Positions 43,225-52,135 are shown, numbered from the stretch's first letter. The stretch is DNA of 64,000 nt from Plantibacter sp050587525 (GCF_050587525.1 NZ_JBOBFT010000009.1:138581-202580); one strand, 5' to 3'. Translations and numbers: made by a program. The notes: generated by a model from the letters alone, not told the origin.

Positions 43225-44955
43225 TCAGGTGGCGTTGTCGATCTGGTCGAGACGGGACTCCTCGAGGTCCAGCATCTGCTGGGCGCGGGCGAGCGCGGCA
43301 GAGGTGTACGAGCCAGCAGCACGCGCGTCGAGGAGGGCGTCACGCTCCGCGTCCAGCACCCGCCGGCGCAACTGCCGGTACTGCTCGTGCGGCCCGACGT
43401 CGTCGTTCTCCGCGCGCTCCGTCTCCGTCGCGACCTTCACGAGACTGCTCGCTCGCACCCGCTTGACGACGCCGGGATCGAACGGCTTGCCCTCATCGGT
43501 CACGAGGTCCGGAGCGTCGAGCAGCGAGACGCCGACGGTCGACATCTCCTCGACGAGCTCCACGAGCTGCCTTTGCAGCGCCTCCTTGTCGTTGCCGCCG
43601 ACACCGCTCAGCCGGATGACGAACGGCAGCGTTCCACCCTGAACGAGCAGCGTCACGATCGCGACGACGAATGCGATGAGGACAAGTTCGGCCTGGTACG
43701 GCGTCTCCTTCGGCAGGGATTGTGCGGCCGCGAGCGTCACCACGCCCCGCATCCCGGACCACGCGAGGACCGCGCCGCCACGCCAGCCGAGGCCCTCCCG
43801 CTCGAGGAAGTCGAGGTGGGCCTCCCAGCGACGGAAGGACTTCGAAGCCACCGCGCGACGTTGCACCACACGCGGATCCGTCGGTTCGGGGACCGCGGTG
43901 GTGCGTTCATCGAAGCGTTCCTTGTACTGCTCGAGCTTCGGGCGGTTCGCAAGCGCTTTCCGTTCATCGCGGCGAAGCGACCACACGAGGCCGCCGACGA
44001 ACACGATCCGGATGGCGATGAGCACGACGGTCACGAGGAGCCCGAGCCCGACTGCGGGAATGATGCCGACGCGGTCGGTCTGCACCTTCTCGACGATCGT
44101 CTTGAGCTCCAAGCCCATGAGGAGGAAGACGCTGTTCTCGAGAAGGAATTGTGCGGTCCGCCAGTTGATCCGCTCACTGATGCGATCCTGCGCGGTGAAC
44201 CACTTCGCGCTCTGATGGCCCGTCACGAGCCCCGCGACCACGACCGAGAGGACGCCGGACGCGTGGAAGTACTCGGCCGGGAGGTACGCGATGAACGGCA
44301 CCGCGAAGGAGATGACGGTCGTGAGCACCGGGTCCTTGAGGAACGCGCGGACCCGCACCGTGACGAGGCCGACCAGGAGACCGACGACGATCGCGAGCGA
44401 GACGGCGAACAGGAAATCGGCCGCGACCGCCCACAAGGACACGGCCCCGGCCGTGGCGGCGATCGCGGACCGCAGGAGGACGAGCGCCGACGCGTCGTTC
44501 ACGAGGCTCTCGCCCTCGAGCACGCTCACGAGACGTGAGGGCATGCCGAGCCGTTTGCCGATCGATGTCGCGGCGACGGCATCGGTCGGGCTGACGACGG
44601 CGCCGAGCGCGATGCCGGCGGCGAGACTCAGGTCGGGCAGGATCGACGACAGGATGAACCCGATCACGACCGAGGACACGACCACGAGCACGACGGACAG
44701 GCCGGAGATCGCCTTGAGGTTGCGGCGGAAATCGACGAGCGGCACGTTCACCGCAGCCGAATAGAGGATGGGCGGCAGGACGCCCATCAGGATCCACTCC
44801 GGTTTGATCTCCGGCACGTGGACGGTGGGGATGACGCTCACGCCGAGTCCGACCAGCACGAGCACGAGCGGCGCAGCCACCCGCAGCTTGCTCGCGAAGG
44901 CCGCGACCGCGACGATCGTGACGATGCCGATCACTGCGAGGAAGGCGTACTCCAT
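43225..44955 (-). CDS. CPA1 family Na+/H+ antiporter
   Basis: A 576-residue membrane protein with about 12 helices in the first 430 residues and a cytoplasmic tail of about 150 residues. Hallmarks are the SPTDAVAATSIGKRLGMP segment and EGESLVNDASALVL, carrying the Asp and the N-D pair of the CPA1 ion site. The tail is charged and helical, ending in LARAQQMLDLEESRLDQID, likely coiled coil. It exchanges Na+ (or K+) for protons for pH and salt homeostasis. A single gene. kgd lies upstream on the same strand, separated by a terminator. Confidence 0.9.
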   Translation of the reverse strand: MEYAFLAVIGIVTIVAVAAFASKLRVAAPLVLVLVGLGVSVIPTVHVPEIKPEWILMGVLPPILYSAAVNVPLVDFRRNLKAISGLSVVLVVVSSVVIGFILSSILPDLSLAAGIALGAVVSPTDAVAATSIGKRLGMPSRLVSVLEGESLVNDASALVLLRSAIAATAGAVSLWAVAADFLFAVSLAIVVGLLVGLVTVRVRAFLKDPVLTTVISFAVPFIAYLPAEYFHASGVLSVVVAGLVTGHQSAKWFTAQDRISERINWRTAQFLLENSVFLLMGLELKTIVEKVQTDRVGIIPAVGLGLLVTVVLIAIRIVFVGGLVWSLRRDERKALANRPKLEQYKERFDERTTAVPEPTDPRVVQRRAVASKSFRRWEAHLDFLEREGLGWRGGAVLAWSGMRGVVTLAAAQSLPKETPYQAELVLIAFVVAIVTLLVQGGTLPFVIRLSGVGGNDKEALQRQLVELVEEMSTVGVSLLDAPDLVTDEGKPFDPGVVKRVRASSLVKVATETERAENDDVGPHEQYRQLRRRVLDAERDALLDARAAGSYTSAALARAQQMLDLEESRLDQIDNAT

Positions 44956-45068
44956 CTGATCAGCCTATTGGGCGGGTGGGCGCACGAACCCCGAACCGGG
45001 TGCGGACGGCCCATGAGTTCGGCCAGAATCGCATCCGGCGGCGGCTCGGAAGGAGCCCGCACGCGCGA

Positions 45069-45100
45069 AACGGCCGCCCCGACGAATCGGGACGGCCGTT
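45069..45100 (-). terminator. Terminator after kgd
   Basis: AACGGCCGCCCCGA and TCGGGACGGCCGTT form a 14-bp stem (one mismatch) with a CGAA loop, 45 nt beyond the kgd stop; the minus-strand continuation is TTTCGCGCG. Confidence 0.7.
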
Positions 45101-45144
45101 GCACGAGATCAGCCGCCGCTGACGAACGCGGCAGCGGACGCGAA

Positions 45145-48100
45145 CTACAGCGTGAGCGCCTTCTGCAGCAGCTCCGCCTGCTCACCGGCGTGGCGCTTCG
45201 CCGAACCGGTGGCGGGCGATGCGGAAGCCGCACGCGACACGACGCTGATCGAGCGACCGCCGAGGTGCTTCGACGCTTCGACGTAGATGAACGGCCACGC
45301 ACCCTGGTTCTCGGGTTCGTCCTGCACCCACACCAGTTCGGCGTTGGGGTAGGACTCGATGACGCTCTTCAGCTCGGCGCTCGGCACCGGGTAGTACTGC
45401 TCGACGCGCACGAGGGCGATCTGGTCGTTCGGCTTCTTGTCGAGCTCGCTCAGCAGGTCGTAGTGGATCTTGCCCGCGTGGAGCAGGACGCGCTTCACAG
45501 CGGCCTTGTCCGTGATGCGGGCGTCGTCGATGACCGGCTCGAACTTGCCGCTCGTGAAGTCCGAGACGGGGCTCGTCGCGCCACGCAGGCGCAGCATCGC
45601 CTTCGGGGTGAAGACGACGAGCGGACGACGCGGGCGAGCGTACGCCTGACGACGCAGCAGGTGGAAGTACGACGCCGGCGTGGACGGACGGGCGACCGTC
45701 ATGTTGTCCTCGGCGCACAGCTGCAGGAAGCGCTCGATACGAGCCGACGAGTGGTCGGGTCCCTGGCCTTCGTAGCCGTGGGGGAGGAGCAGCGTGACGC
45801 TCGAGCGCTGTCCCCACTTCTGCTCCGCCGAGGAGATGAACTCGTCGATGATGGTCTGCGCGCCGTTCGTGAAGTCGCCGAACTGTGCTTCCCACAGGAC
45901 GAGGGCATCGGCGCGTTCCACCGAGTAGCCGTACTCGAAGCCCATCACCGCGTACTCGCTGAGCAGCGAGTCATAGATCCAGAACCGTGCCTGGTTGTCG
46001 CTCAGATTGGCGAGCGGCAGCCATTCCTGCCCGTTGACCCGGTCGTGGAGGACTGCGTGGCGCTGCACGAAGGTGCCGCGGCGCGAGTCCTGACCGGACA
46101 TGCGGACGGGCGTGCCCTCCGTGAGGAGCGAGCCGAGGGCGAGCAGTTCGCCGAAGCCCCAGTCGATGTTGCCGCTGCGGCTCATCTCGAGGCGCTTGGC
46201 GAGGAGCTGCTGCACCTTCGGGTGGACGGTGAAGCCGGCCGGCTTGTTGTTGAACGCATCGCCGATGAGCTGCACGACGGCATCGGACACGCCCGTCGTC
46301 TCGAGCTCGCCCGCGTACCCGTCCTCGTCGACCTGCTCGGTGACGATGGGGGTCGGCGAGGTCTGCGCGGCGTGCGTCTCCATGAACGCGCGCTCGAGGC
46401 GGTCCTGGAAGTCGCGGTGAGCGGCCTCGTACTCCTCCTCGGTGATGTCGCCGCGGCCGACGAGCGCTTCCGTGTACAGCTTGCGGACGGAGCGCTTTGC
46501 TTCGATGAGGCTGTACATGAGCGGCTGCGTCATCGACGGGTCATCGCCCTCGTTGTGACCGCGACGGCGGTAGCAGACGAGGTCGATGACGACGTCGCGC
46601 TTGAACTCCTGGCGGTACTCGAACGCGAGTTCCGCGACCCGGACGACGGCCTCGGGGTCGTCGCCGTTCACGTGGAAGATCGGCGCCTGGATGGTCTTCG
46701 CGACGTCCGTGTTGTAGATCGACGAACGACCTTCGCCCGGAGGCGTGGTGAAGCCGACCTGGTTGTTGATGACGACGTGGATCGTGCCACCCGTGCGGTA
46801 CCCGCGCAGCTGCGAGAGCTGCATCGTCTCGAGGACGACGCCCTGCCCCGCCATCGCCGCATCGCCGTGGATGAGGATGGGGAGGGTGCCGAACGCGCCG
46901 ATGGGGCCGCGGTCCTGCTTGGCCCGCACGATGCCCTCGAGGACACCGTTGACGGCCTCGAGGTGCGAGGGGTTCGCCGCGAGGTACACGGGGATGTCGG
47001 AACCGTTCTCGGCGCGGAACGTGCCCTCGGTACCGAGGTGGTACTTGACGTCGCCGGAGCCGTGGCTGTTCGGATCCTGGGTGCCCTCGAACTCACGGAA
47101 GATCTGACCGTAGGTCTTGCCGGCGATGTTCGTGAGGACGTTCAGACGGCCGCGGTGCGCCATGCCGATCGCGACCTCGTCGAGCTGGGCGACCGAAGCG
47201 CCCTGCAGGATCGTGTCGAGCAGCGCGATCGTGGACTCGCCGCCCTCGAGGCTGAAGCGCTTCTGACCGACGTACTTCGTCTGCAGGAAGGTCTCGAAGG
47301 CCTCCGCCTCGTTGAGCTTGCCGAGGATGCGCATCTGCTCGTCGTGCGACGGCTTCTCGTATTTGCGCTCGACCTTGCTCTGGATCCACTTGCGCTGGGC
47401 CGGGTCCTGGATGTGCATGTACTCGATGCCGGTGGTGCGGCAGTACGAGTCGCGCAGGACGCCGAGGATGTCGCGCAGCTTCGCCGTGCGGGCGGAACCG
47501 AACGCGCCGGTCACGAACTCGCGGTCGAGGTCCCAGAAGGTGAGGCCGTGGGTCGCGATGTCGAGGTCCGGGTGCGAACGCTGCACGTACTCGAGCGGGT
47601 CGATGTCGGCCATGAGGTGGCCGCGGACCCGGAACGCGTTGATGAGCTCCTGCACGCGGGCCGTCTTGTCGACGGCGTCCGCGAGGTCGACGCTGATGTC
47701 CGGAGCCCAGTGGATGGGGTCGTACGGGATGCGGAGGGCCGCGAAGATGTCCTCGTAGAAGTTGCGTCCGCCGATGAGCAGCTCGTGGACGACCTTCAGG
47801 AACTCACCGGAACCTGCACCCTGGATGACCCGGTGGTCGTAGGTGCTCGTGAGGGTGATCGTCTTGCCGATGGCGAGCTCGTTGAGCGTGCGCTCCGACG
47901 CTCCCTGGAACTCGGCCGGGTACTCGAGGGCGCCGGCGCCGATGATGCAGCCCTGGCCCTTCATGAGGCGCGGAACCGAGTGGACCGTTCCGATGCCGCC
48001 CGGGTTCGTGAGCGAGACCGTCACGCCCTGGAAGTCGGGAGCCGTCAGCTTGTTCTGACGAGCGCGGGTGACGAGGTCCTCGTACGCGGAGAGGTACTCG

Positions 48101-48867
48101 TTGAAGGTGAGGGTCTCGGCGCGCTTGATGCCGGGCACCATGAGGGCGCGCGAGCCGTCCGGCTTCGGGAGGTCGATCGCGATGCCCATGTTGATGTGGG
48201 CCGGTGCGACGACCGTCGGCTTGCCGTCGGTCTCCTCATAGAAGACGTTCTGGCTCGGGAAGTCCTTGAGCGCGCGGATGAGCGCCCAGCCGATGAGGTG
48301 CGTGAAGCTGACCTTGCCGCCACGGGCACGCTTCAGGTGGTTGTTGATGACGATGCGGTTGTCGATCATGAGCTTCGCCGGGATGGTCCGGACGCTCGTC
48401 GCGGTGGGGACCGTGAGGCTTGCGTCCATGTTGGTGGCGAGCGACTTGGCCATGCCCTTCAGGACGGTGACCTTGTCCTGCGGCTCGATCTCTTCCGGCT
48501 CGTCCGTCTTGGGCTTCTGCACCGTCTGCGGGCTCGTGACGGGGGCGTCGGCCGGGATCGGGGCCGGCTTCGCCTGCACCGATGTGGTGCGGGCGACGGG
48601 CTGCGAGCCGATGATCGGGATGGGGGCGGTCGGAGGGTTGGCCGACTGCGCTGCGGGTGCTGCTGCCGATGCCGAGGGGGCTGCACTGCCCGTCGGCGTC
48701 TGGTCCTTCACGGGGTGGTAGTGCTCCAGGATCGGCCACCAGGACTGGTCCACCGAATTCTTGTCGACGATGTACTGTTCGTACATTTCATCGACGAGCC
48801 ATTCATTGGCTCCGAATTCGCTCGTTGCGCCGTCCTCTGCGCCCACACCGGTCATCTGGCTCGACAC
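45145..48867 (-). CDS. kgd: Multifunctional 2-oxoglutarate decarboxylase/dehydrogenase (fused E1o/E2o)
   Basis: A 1240-residue TCA-cycle enzyme fusing an E2o-like succinyltransferase core to a full E1o. The N-terminal helix FGANEWLVDEMYEQYIVDKNSVDQSWW is followed by a Pro/Ala linker, the acyltransferase domain with its catalytic histidine in TYDHRVIQG (about residues 345-353), then thiamine-diphosphate E1 motifs MAHRGRLNVL, GDAAMAGQG and NNQVGFTT. It lacks a lipoyl domain, as in actinobacteria, where lipoyl groups come from the pyruvate dehydrogenase E2 and the FHA protein OdhI/GarA inhibits it. The start is ATG 48867, or ATG 48855. Confidence 0.96.
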   Translation of the reverse strand: MSSQMTGVGAEDGATSEFGANEWLVDEMYEQYIVDKNSVDQSWWPILEHYHPVKDQTPTGSAAPSASAAAPAAQSANPPTAPIPIIGSQPVARTTSVQAKPAPIPADAPVTSPQTVQKPKTDEPEEIEPQDKVTVLKGMAKSLATNMDASLTVPTATSVRTIPAKLMIDNRIVINNHLKRARGGKVSFTHLIGWALIRALKDFPSQNVFYEETDGKPTVVAPAHINMGIAIDLPKPDGSRALMVPGIKRAETLTFNEYLSAYEDLVTRARQNKLTAPDFQGVTVSLTNPGGIGTVHSVPRLMKGQGCIIGAGALEYPAEFQGASERTLNELAIGKTITLTSTYDHRVIQGAGSGEFLKVVHELLIGGRNFYEDIFAALRIPYDPIHWAPDISVDLADAVDKTARVQELINAFRVRGHLMADIDPLEYVQRSHPDLDIATHGLTFWDLDREFVTGAFGSARTAKLRDILGVLRDSYCRTTGIEYMHIQDPAQRKWIQSKVERKYEKPSHDEQMRILGKLNEAEAFETFLQTKYVGQKRFSLEGGESTIALLDTILQGASVAQLDEVAIGMAHRGRLNVLTNIAGKTYGQIFREFEGTQDPNSHGSGDVKYHLGTEGTFRAENGSDIPVYLAANPSHLEAVNGVLEGIVRAKQDRGPIGAFGTLPILIHGDAAMAGQGVVLETMQLSQLRGYRTGGTIHVVINNQVGFTTPPGEGRSSIYNTDVAKTIQAPIFHVNGDDPEAVVRVAELAFEYRQEFKRDVVIDLVCYRRRGHNEGDDPSMTQPLMYSLIEAKRSVRKLYTEALVGRGDITEEEYEAAHRDFQDRLERAFMETHAAQTSPTPIVTEQVDEDGYAGELETTGVSDAVVQLIGDAFNNKPAGFTVHPKVQQLLAKRLEMSRSGNIDWGFGELLALGSLLTEGTPVRMSGQDSRRGTFVQRHAVLHDRVNGQEWLPLANLSDNQARFWIYDSLLSEYAVMGFEYGYSVERADALVLWEAQFGDFTNGAQTIIDEFISSAEQKWGQRSSVTLLLPHGYEGQGPDHSSARIERFLQLCAEDNMTVARPSTPASYFHLLRRQAYARPRRPLVVFTPKAMLRLRGATSPVSDFTSGKFEPVIDDARITDKAAVKRVLLHAGKIHYDLLSELDKKPNDQIALVRVEQYYPVPSAELKSVIESYPNAELVWVQDEPENQGAWPFIYVEASKHLGGRSISVVSRAASASPATGSAKRHAGEQAELLQKALTL

Positions 48868-48905
48868 CGTCGATCGCCCACTCTCTCCGTTGAATTCTTG
48901 CTGTA

Positions 48906-48928
48906 TGCGGGCAGCGAAGATGCCCGCA
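48906..48928 (-). promoter_or_regulatory. Hairpin in the kgd leader
   Basis: TGCGGGCA-N7-TGCCCGCA, a perfect 8-bp inverted repeat between a minus-strand TAGGCT -10 (48943-48938) and the kgd start. It may be an operator or an mRNA hairpin. Confidence 0.4.
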
Positions 48929-48989
48929 GGATCCAGTGTTCAAGCCTAAACCCATTCCCTGGGCGCTGCGCTCAGGCAACCCGGCGGGA

Positions 48990-48995
48990 TACGTT
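48990..48995 (+). promoter_or_regulatory. -10 box (TACGTT) of a leaderless promoter
   Basis: TACGTT lies exactly 6 nt before the guaB1 ATG at 49002, with no ribosome site. Confidence 0.55.
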
Positions 48996-49001
48996 GTTCC
49001 C

Positions 49002-50441
49002 ATGAGGTTCATCGGTGAGATTCCCAGCCACGACCTGACCTACTCGGACGTCTTCCTCGTTCCGAGCCGGTCCGACATCGCGAGTCGCTTGGATGTCGAC
49101 ATCGCCCCGGACGATGGGACGGGCGCGACGATCCCCATCGTCTCGGCGAACATGAATTCCGTGACCGGCCCGCGACTGGCCGCGACGCTCGCCAGACGCG
49201 GCGGACTCGGGGTGCTCCCGCAGGACATGCCGCTGCAGGACCTCGATGCGGCGATCCGCTGGGTGAAGTCCCAGCCGGTCGCCTTCGACACGCCGCTCGT
49301 GATGTCTCCCGACGACACGGCTGCCGACGCGATGCGGAAGATCCCGCCCGTCGAGGGCCACGGCATCGTGCTCCACGACGACTCCGGGACTTACGCCGGC
49401 TGCATCACCGCGTCGCGACTCGCCACGGCCTTGCCCGATGCGCGCCTCGGCGACCTCGTGCACGGCGCGCTCGCGAGCATCGACGCGGACGACGTCACCG
49501 GTGGACGCGCCGCGTTCGACCTCATGATCGCCGCCGACCTCGAGTTCGCGCCCGTCCTGCACCACGGCGCGGTCGTCGGCACGCTCAGCCGCAAGAGCGC
49601 CCTCCGCGCCACGCTGTACCGGCCGGCGCTCGACGCCGATGGACGGTTGCGCGTCGCCGCGGCGCTCGGCATCAACGGCGACATCGCCTCCAAAGCACGC
49701 GCCCTCGCCGCCGCAGGAGTCGACGTCCTCGTGATCGACACCGCCCACGGCCACCAGGACGGGATGCTGCGCGCCATCGCCGCCGTCAAGGCCGCCGGGC
49801 TCGGCATCCCGATCGTCGCGGGCAACGTCGTGACCTCGGTCGCCGTGCGCGACCTCGTCGACGCCGGTGCCGACATCCTGAAGGTCGGCGTCGGGCCGGG
49901 CGCGATGTGCACGACCCGCATGATGACGGCCGTCGGACGCCCGCAGTTCTCCGCCGTGCTCGAAACTGCGGAGGCGGCGCGCGAAGTGGGTGCGGCCGTG
50001 TGGGCCGACGGCGGCGTACGGTACCCGCGGGACGTGGCGCTCGCCCTCGCCGCCGGAGCGTCGTCGGTCATGATCGGCTCCTGGTTCGCCGGGACGATCG
50101 AAGCGCCGGGCGAACTCGAGCACGGTCCGGACGGCGTCCTGTACAAGGAGAGCTGGGGGATGGCGTCGACGAAGGCCGTGCACGAGCGCTTCGGGCGTCT
50201 GGACCCCTATGAGCTGGCGCGGAAGACGCTCTTCGCCGAGGGGATCTCGTCCTCCCGCATCCTCCTCGACCCGTTACGGCCCTCCGTCGAGGACCTGCTC
50301 GACATGATCACCTCCGGCGTCCGGTCGTCCTTCACCTACGCCGGTGCGTCGACCATCCCGGGCTTCCACGAGCGTGCGCTCGTTGGCGTGCAGTCGGCCG
50401 CTGGCTACGAGGAGGGCAAGGCGCTCCCCGTCTCCTGGTGA
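49002..50441 (+). CDS. guaB1: GuaB1 family IMP dehydrogenase-related protein (probable GMP reductase)
   Basis: A 479-residue (beta/alpha)8-barrel with a CBS pair inserted at about residues 95-205. MRFIGEIPSHDLTYSDVFLVPSRS opens the barrel, DTAHGHQDGML and GNVVTSVAVRDLVDAGADILKVGVGPGAMCTTRMM carry the catalytic cysteine loop, and YPRDVALALAAGASSVMIGSWFAGT binds phosphate. The actinobacterial GuaB1 branch has been shown in mycobacteria to act as GMP reductase, returning GMP to IMP, rather than IMP dehydrogenase; the same is expected here. The start is supported by a leaderless -10. An inverted-repeat element follows. Confidence 0.9.
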   Translation: MRFIGEIPSHDLTYSDVFLVPSRSDIASRLDVDIAPDDGTGATIPIVSANMNSVTGPRLAATLARRGGLGVLPQDMPLQDLDAAIRWVKSQPVAFDTPLVMSPDDTAADAMRKIPPVEGHGIVLHDDSGTYAGCITASRLATALPDARLGDLVHGALASIDADDVTGGRAAFDLMIAADLEFAPVLHHGAVVGTLSRKSALRATLYRPALDADGRLRVAAALGINGDIASKARALAAAGVDVLVIDTAHGHQDGMLRAIAAVKAAGLGIPIVAGNVVTSVAVRDLVDAGADILKVGVGPGAMCTTRMMTAVGRPQFSAVLETAEAAREVGAAVWADGGVRYPRDVALALAAGASSVMIGSWFAGTIEAPGELEHGPDGVLYKESWGMASTKAVHERFGRLDPYELARKTLFAEGISSSRILLDPLRPSVEDLLDMITSGVRSSFTYAGASTIPGFHERALVGVQSAAGYEEGKALPVSW

Positions 50442-50493
50442 CGCCCAGCCCCCACCCCTGCTCCGCCTCCGCCCCCGCTCCTGCCACAGTCCG

Positions 50494-50555
50494 AACCTCC
50501 GTTTTCGTGCAAGAAGTGCCTCCGAAAATGGCCGGATTGCACGAAAACGGAGGTT
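50494..50555. repeat. 62-bp inverted-repeat element with 19-bp ends
   Basis: AACCTCCGTTTTCGTGCAA and its perfect reverse complement flank a 24-bp interior that itself repeats CCTCCG and AAAATGG-like pieces. Located between guaB1 and the small hypothetical gene, both plus strand. Confidence 0.8.
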
Positions 50556-50615
50556 TGGCGGGACGGTGCGACGAGCGGGCGTGGGGCGCGCAGGCTGGCA
50601 TGGGACACTGGGCGC

Positions 50616-50924
50616 ATGGCTTTTCGACGATCGGCACCTGAGCAGCACGGCTTCGGACTCGGCATGCAGGTCCTCGTCCAGACCGATCCCGATGCGGACG
50701 CATCGAGTGTCGAGTACGTCTCCGGCGTGATCGTGGCACCCGGGCGTTCGCGGTCGGCCGCGTTCGTGTCCGTGTGGACCGAGCAGCTGACGACCTGGAT
50801 CATCGAGTTCGACGAGCCGTTCTTCGGTCCTGACGGCAGCGGCCCGCACGATTCCGCCGAGGTGCGCGAGACCTACCTGCTGCCTGCGCCGTTCGCCGAG
50901 GACCCGGCGACCGTCCCCGCCTGA
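50616..50924 (+). CDS. Small hypothetical protein
   Basis: A 102-residue acidic protein with no membrane helix or signal. It is beta-rich (LGMQVLVQTDPDADASSVEYVSGVIVAPG, FVSVWTEQLTTWIIEFDEPFFGPDGSGPHD) and has conserved-looking Trp/Phe positions. I do not recognise a family. GACACT lies exactly 6 nt before the ATG, the spacing of other leaderless starts here though with a weaker hexamer. Codon use (GC-rich third positions) and the stop before a hairpin element support it as a real gene. Confidence 0.6.
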   Translation: MAFRRSAPEQHGFGLGMQVLVQTDPDADASSVEYVSGVIVAPGRSRSAAFVSVWTEQLTTWIIEFDEPFFGPDGSGPHDSAEVRETYLLPAPFAEDPATVPA

Positions 50925-50993
50925 CCGGCAACCGTCCCCGCCTGACCCGCATCGCGTTGGTCGATGTCTGACCCGCCCGGATCTCCATCGAAC

Positions 50994-51089
50994 TTCCACA
51001 ATTCAGGGTCGATTGCACAATTCAGGATGATCTGACAGCGTTTCGCCCGGAATCTTCCTGAATTGTGCAGATGTTCCTGAATTGTGGAA
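50994..51089. repeat. 96-bp nested inverted-repeat element
   Basis: Outer arms TTCCACAATTCAGG / CCTGAATTGTGGAA and inner arms TGCACAATTCAGGA / TCCTGAATTGTGCA give a double palindrome with near-identical CACAATTCAGG cores. Located between the small hypothetical gene and the convergent LysR gene, ending 8 bp from the LysR stop. Confidence 0.8.
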
Positions 51090-51096
51090 ACACAGG

Positions 51097-51942
51097 TCAG
51101 GCCAGGGAACGGTCCATGATCGCGGAGGTGAGCGCCGTGACGGGATCGGATGCCGTGGACGGATTCGCGAGCAGTGTGAAGTCGATCGAACCGAGCGTGG
51201 GCAGTCCGAAGCGGCCGCTCAGCATCACGAGGTCGGCGGGGATCAGGCTCCGTGGGAACACGGCGACGCCGAGGCCGGCACGAACCGCCGCGAGCACACC
51301 GTTGACCTCACGCGTGCTGCACGTGATCCGCCAGGTCCGGCCCGACTGCTCGAGCGCATCGATCGCCAGCTGACGGGACAGACTCGGATCCTGGTAGGCG
51401 ATGAGCGGCACGGGCAGTCCCGGTTCGATCGTCGTCTTCTCCAAGCCGACCCACACCATCGAGTCGCTCCGCACGAGCGTGCCCTCGCCCTGCCCAGGGT
51501 TCATCTTGATGAAGATGAGGTCGAGCTGCCCCGCTTTGAGTCGTCGGTAGAGCGGCCCGCTCTGGTTCACCGTGAGCTCGAGGTTGACCTGCGGGTGCAG
51601 CTGCCGGAAGTGGCGCAGGATCCGGGGGAGCTGCGTCATCGCGAGGTCGTCCGCTGCGCCGAATCGCAACTTGCCGCGCATCGCGGACCCGCTGAAGTAG
51701 CTCTCGGCCGAGGCGTGGGCGGCGAGGATCGTGCGCGCGAAGCCTGCCATCGCATCGCCGTTGTCGGTGAGGCGGACGTCGCGGGTGTCGCGGACGACGA
51801 GCCATCGGCCAGCCGCATCCTCGAGGCGGCGGATCTGCTGGCTCACGGTCGGCTGGCTGAGCCCCAGCTGGGCGGCTGCACGCGTGAAACTGCGCGTCTC
51901 GGCGACGGCGAGGAAGGTGCGGAGGAGTGCTGGATCGAACAC
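51097..51942 (-). CDS. LysR family transcriptional regulator
   Basis: A 281-residue LTTR. The winged helix is at the N-terminus (LLRTFLAVAETRSFTRAAAQLGLSQPTVSQQIRRLE), followed by the linker helix and an effector domain (LRFGAADDLAMTQLPRILRHFRQLHP to PTLGSIDFTLLA). GTG 51942 follows GAGAGGG at 7 nt. It is divergent from the MFS gene, and a T-N11-A type box, ATTC-N7-GAAT, lies 15 bp in front of its start, so it very probably regulates itself and the exporter. The effector is unknown. Confidence 0.93.
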   Translation of the reverse strand: MFDPALLRTFLAVAETRSFTRAAAQLGLSQPTVSQQIRRLEDAAGRWLVVRDTRDVRLTDNGDAMAGFARTILAAHASAESYFSGSAMRGKLRFGAADDLAMTQLPRILRHFRQLHPQVNLELTVNQSGPLYRRLKAGQLDLIFIKMNPGQGEGTLVRSDSMVWVGLEKTTIEPGLPVPLIAYQDPSLSRQLAIDALEQSGRTWRITCSTREVNGVLAAVRAGLGVAVFPRSLIPADLVMLSGRFGLPTLGSIDFTLLANPSTASDPVTALTSAIMDRSLA

Positions 51943-51956
51943 GTCGAGACCCTCTC

Positions 51957-51971
51957 ATTCACAAATCGAAT
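51957..51971. promoter_or_regulatory. LysR-type operator (ATTC-N7-GAAT)
   Basis: ATTCACAAATCGAAT is a 15-bp partial palindrome of the T-N11-A class in the divergent LysR/MFS promoter region. Confidence 0.6.
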
Positions 51972-52000
51972 AGGACTTATAGGTGCAATTTCCTTCAGGA

Positions 52001-52135
52001 ATGACTCTACGGCCAATAGCGTGGAGAGCGGATCCCACCCACTCGCACGACAGCACCACCCGCACGACCACCATCCGCACCACCCACCCATACGACACGC
52101 ACCCTCGACATACGAAACGCTGGACCCCACTGTGA
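52001..52135 (+). CDS. 44-residue Thr/His/Arg-rich upstream ORF overlapping the MFS start
   Basis: The ORF runs from ATG 52001 to TGA 52135, beginning MTLRPIAWRADP and then Thr-, His- and Arg-dominated (13 Thr, 5 His of 44 residues; for example DSTTRTTTIRTTH). Its TGA overlaps GTG 52132 of the MFS gene in the form GTGA, a typical coupling overlap. AGGA directly precedes the ATG, a poor ribosome site. It could be a leader peptide controlling exporter synthesis, or simply a translated 5' region that positions ribosomes. No known peptide family is recognised. Confidence 0.45.
   Translation: MTLRPIAWRADPTHSHDSTTRTTTIRTTHPYDTHPRHTKRWTPL

Noticed and set aside
44818..49005. 1395-codon open frame on the plus strand
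   Set aside because: Antisense to kgd; composition (Arg, Asp, Val, Leu, Glu runs) is the mirror of kgd codons.
52001..52028. SigR-type promoter GGAAT-N18-GTG near 51998
   Set aside because: The -10 half is GTG rather than GTT and the element would lie inside the upstream ORF; one mismatch in so short a motif is easily chance.
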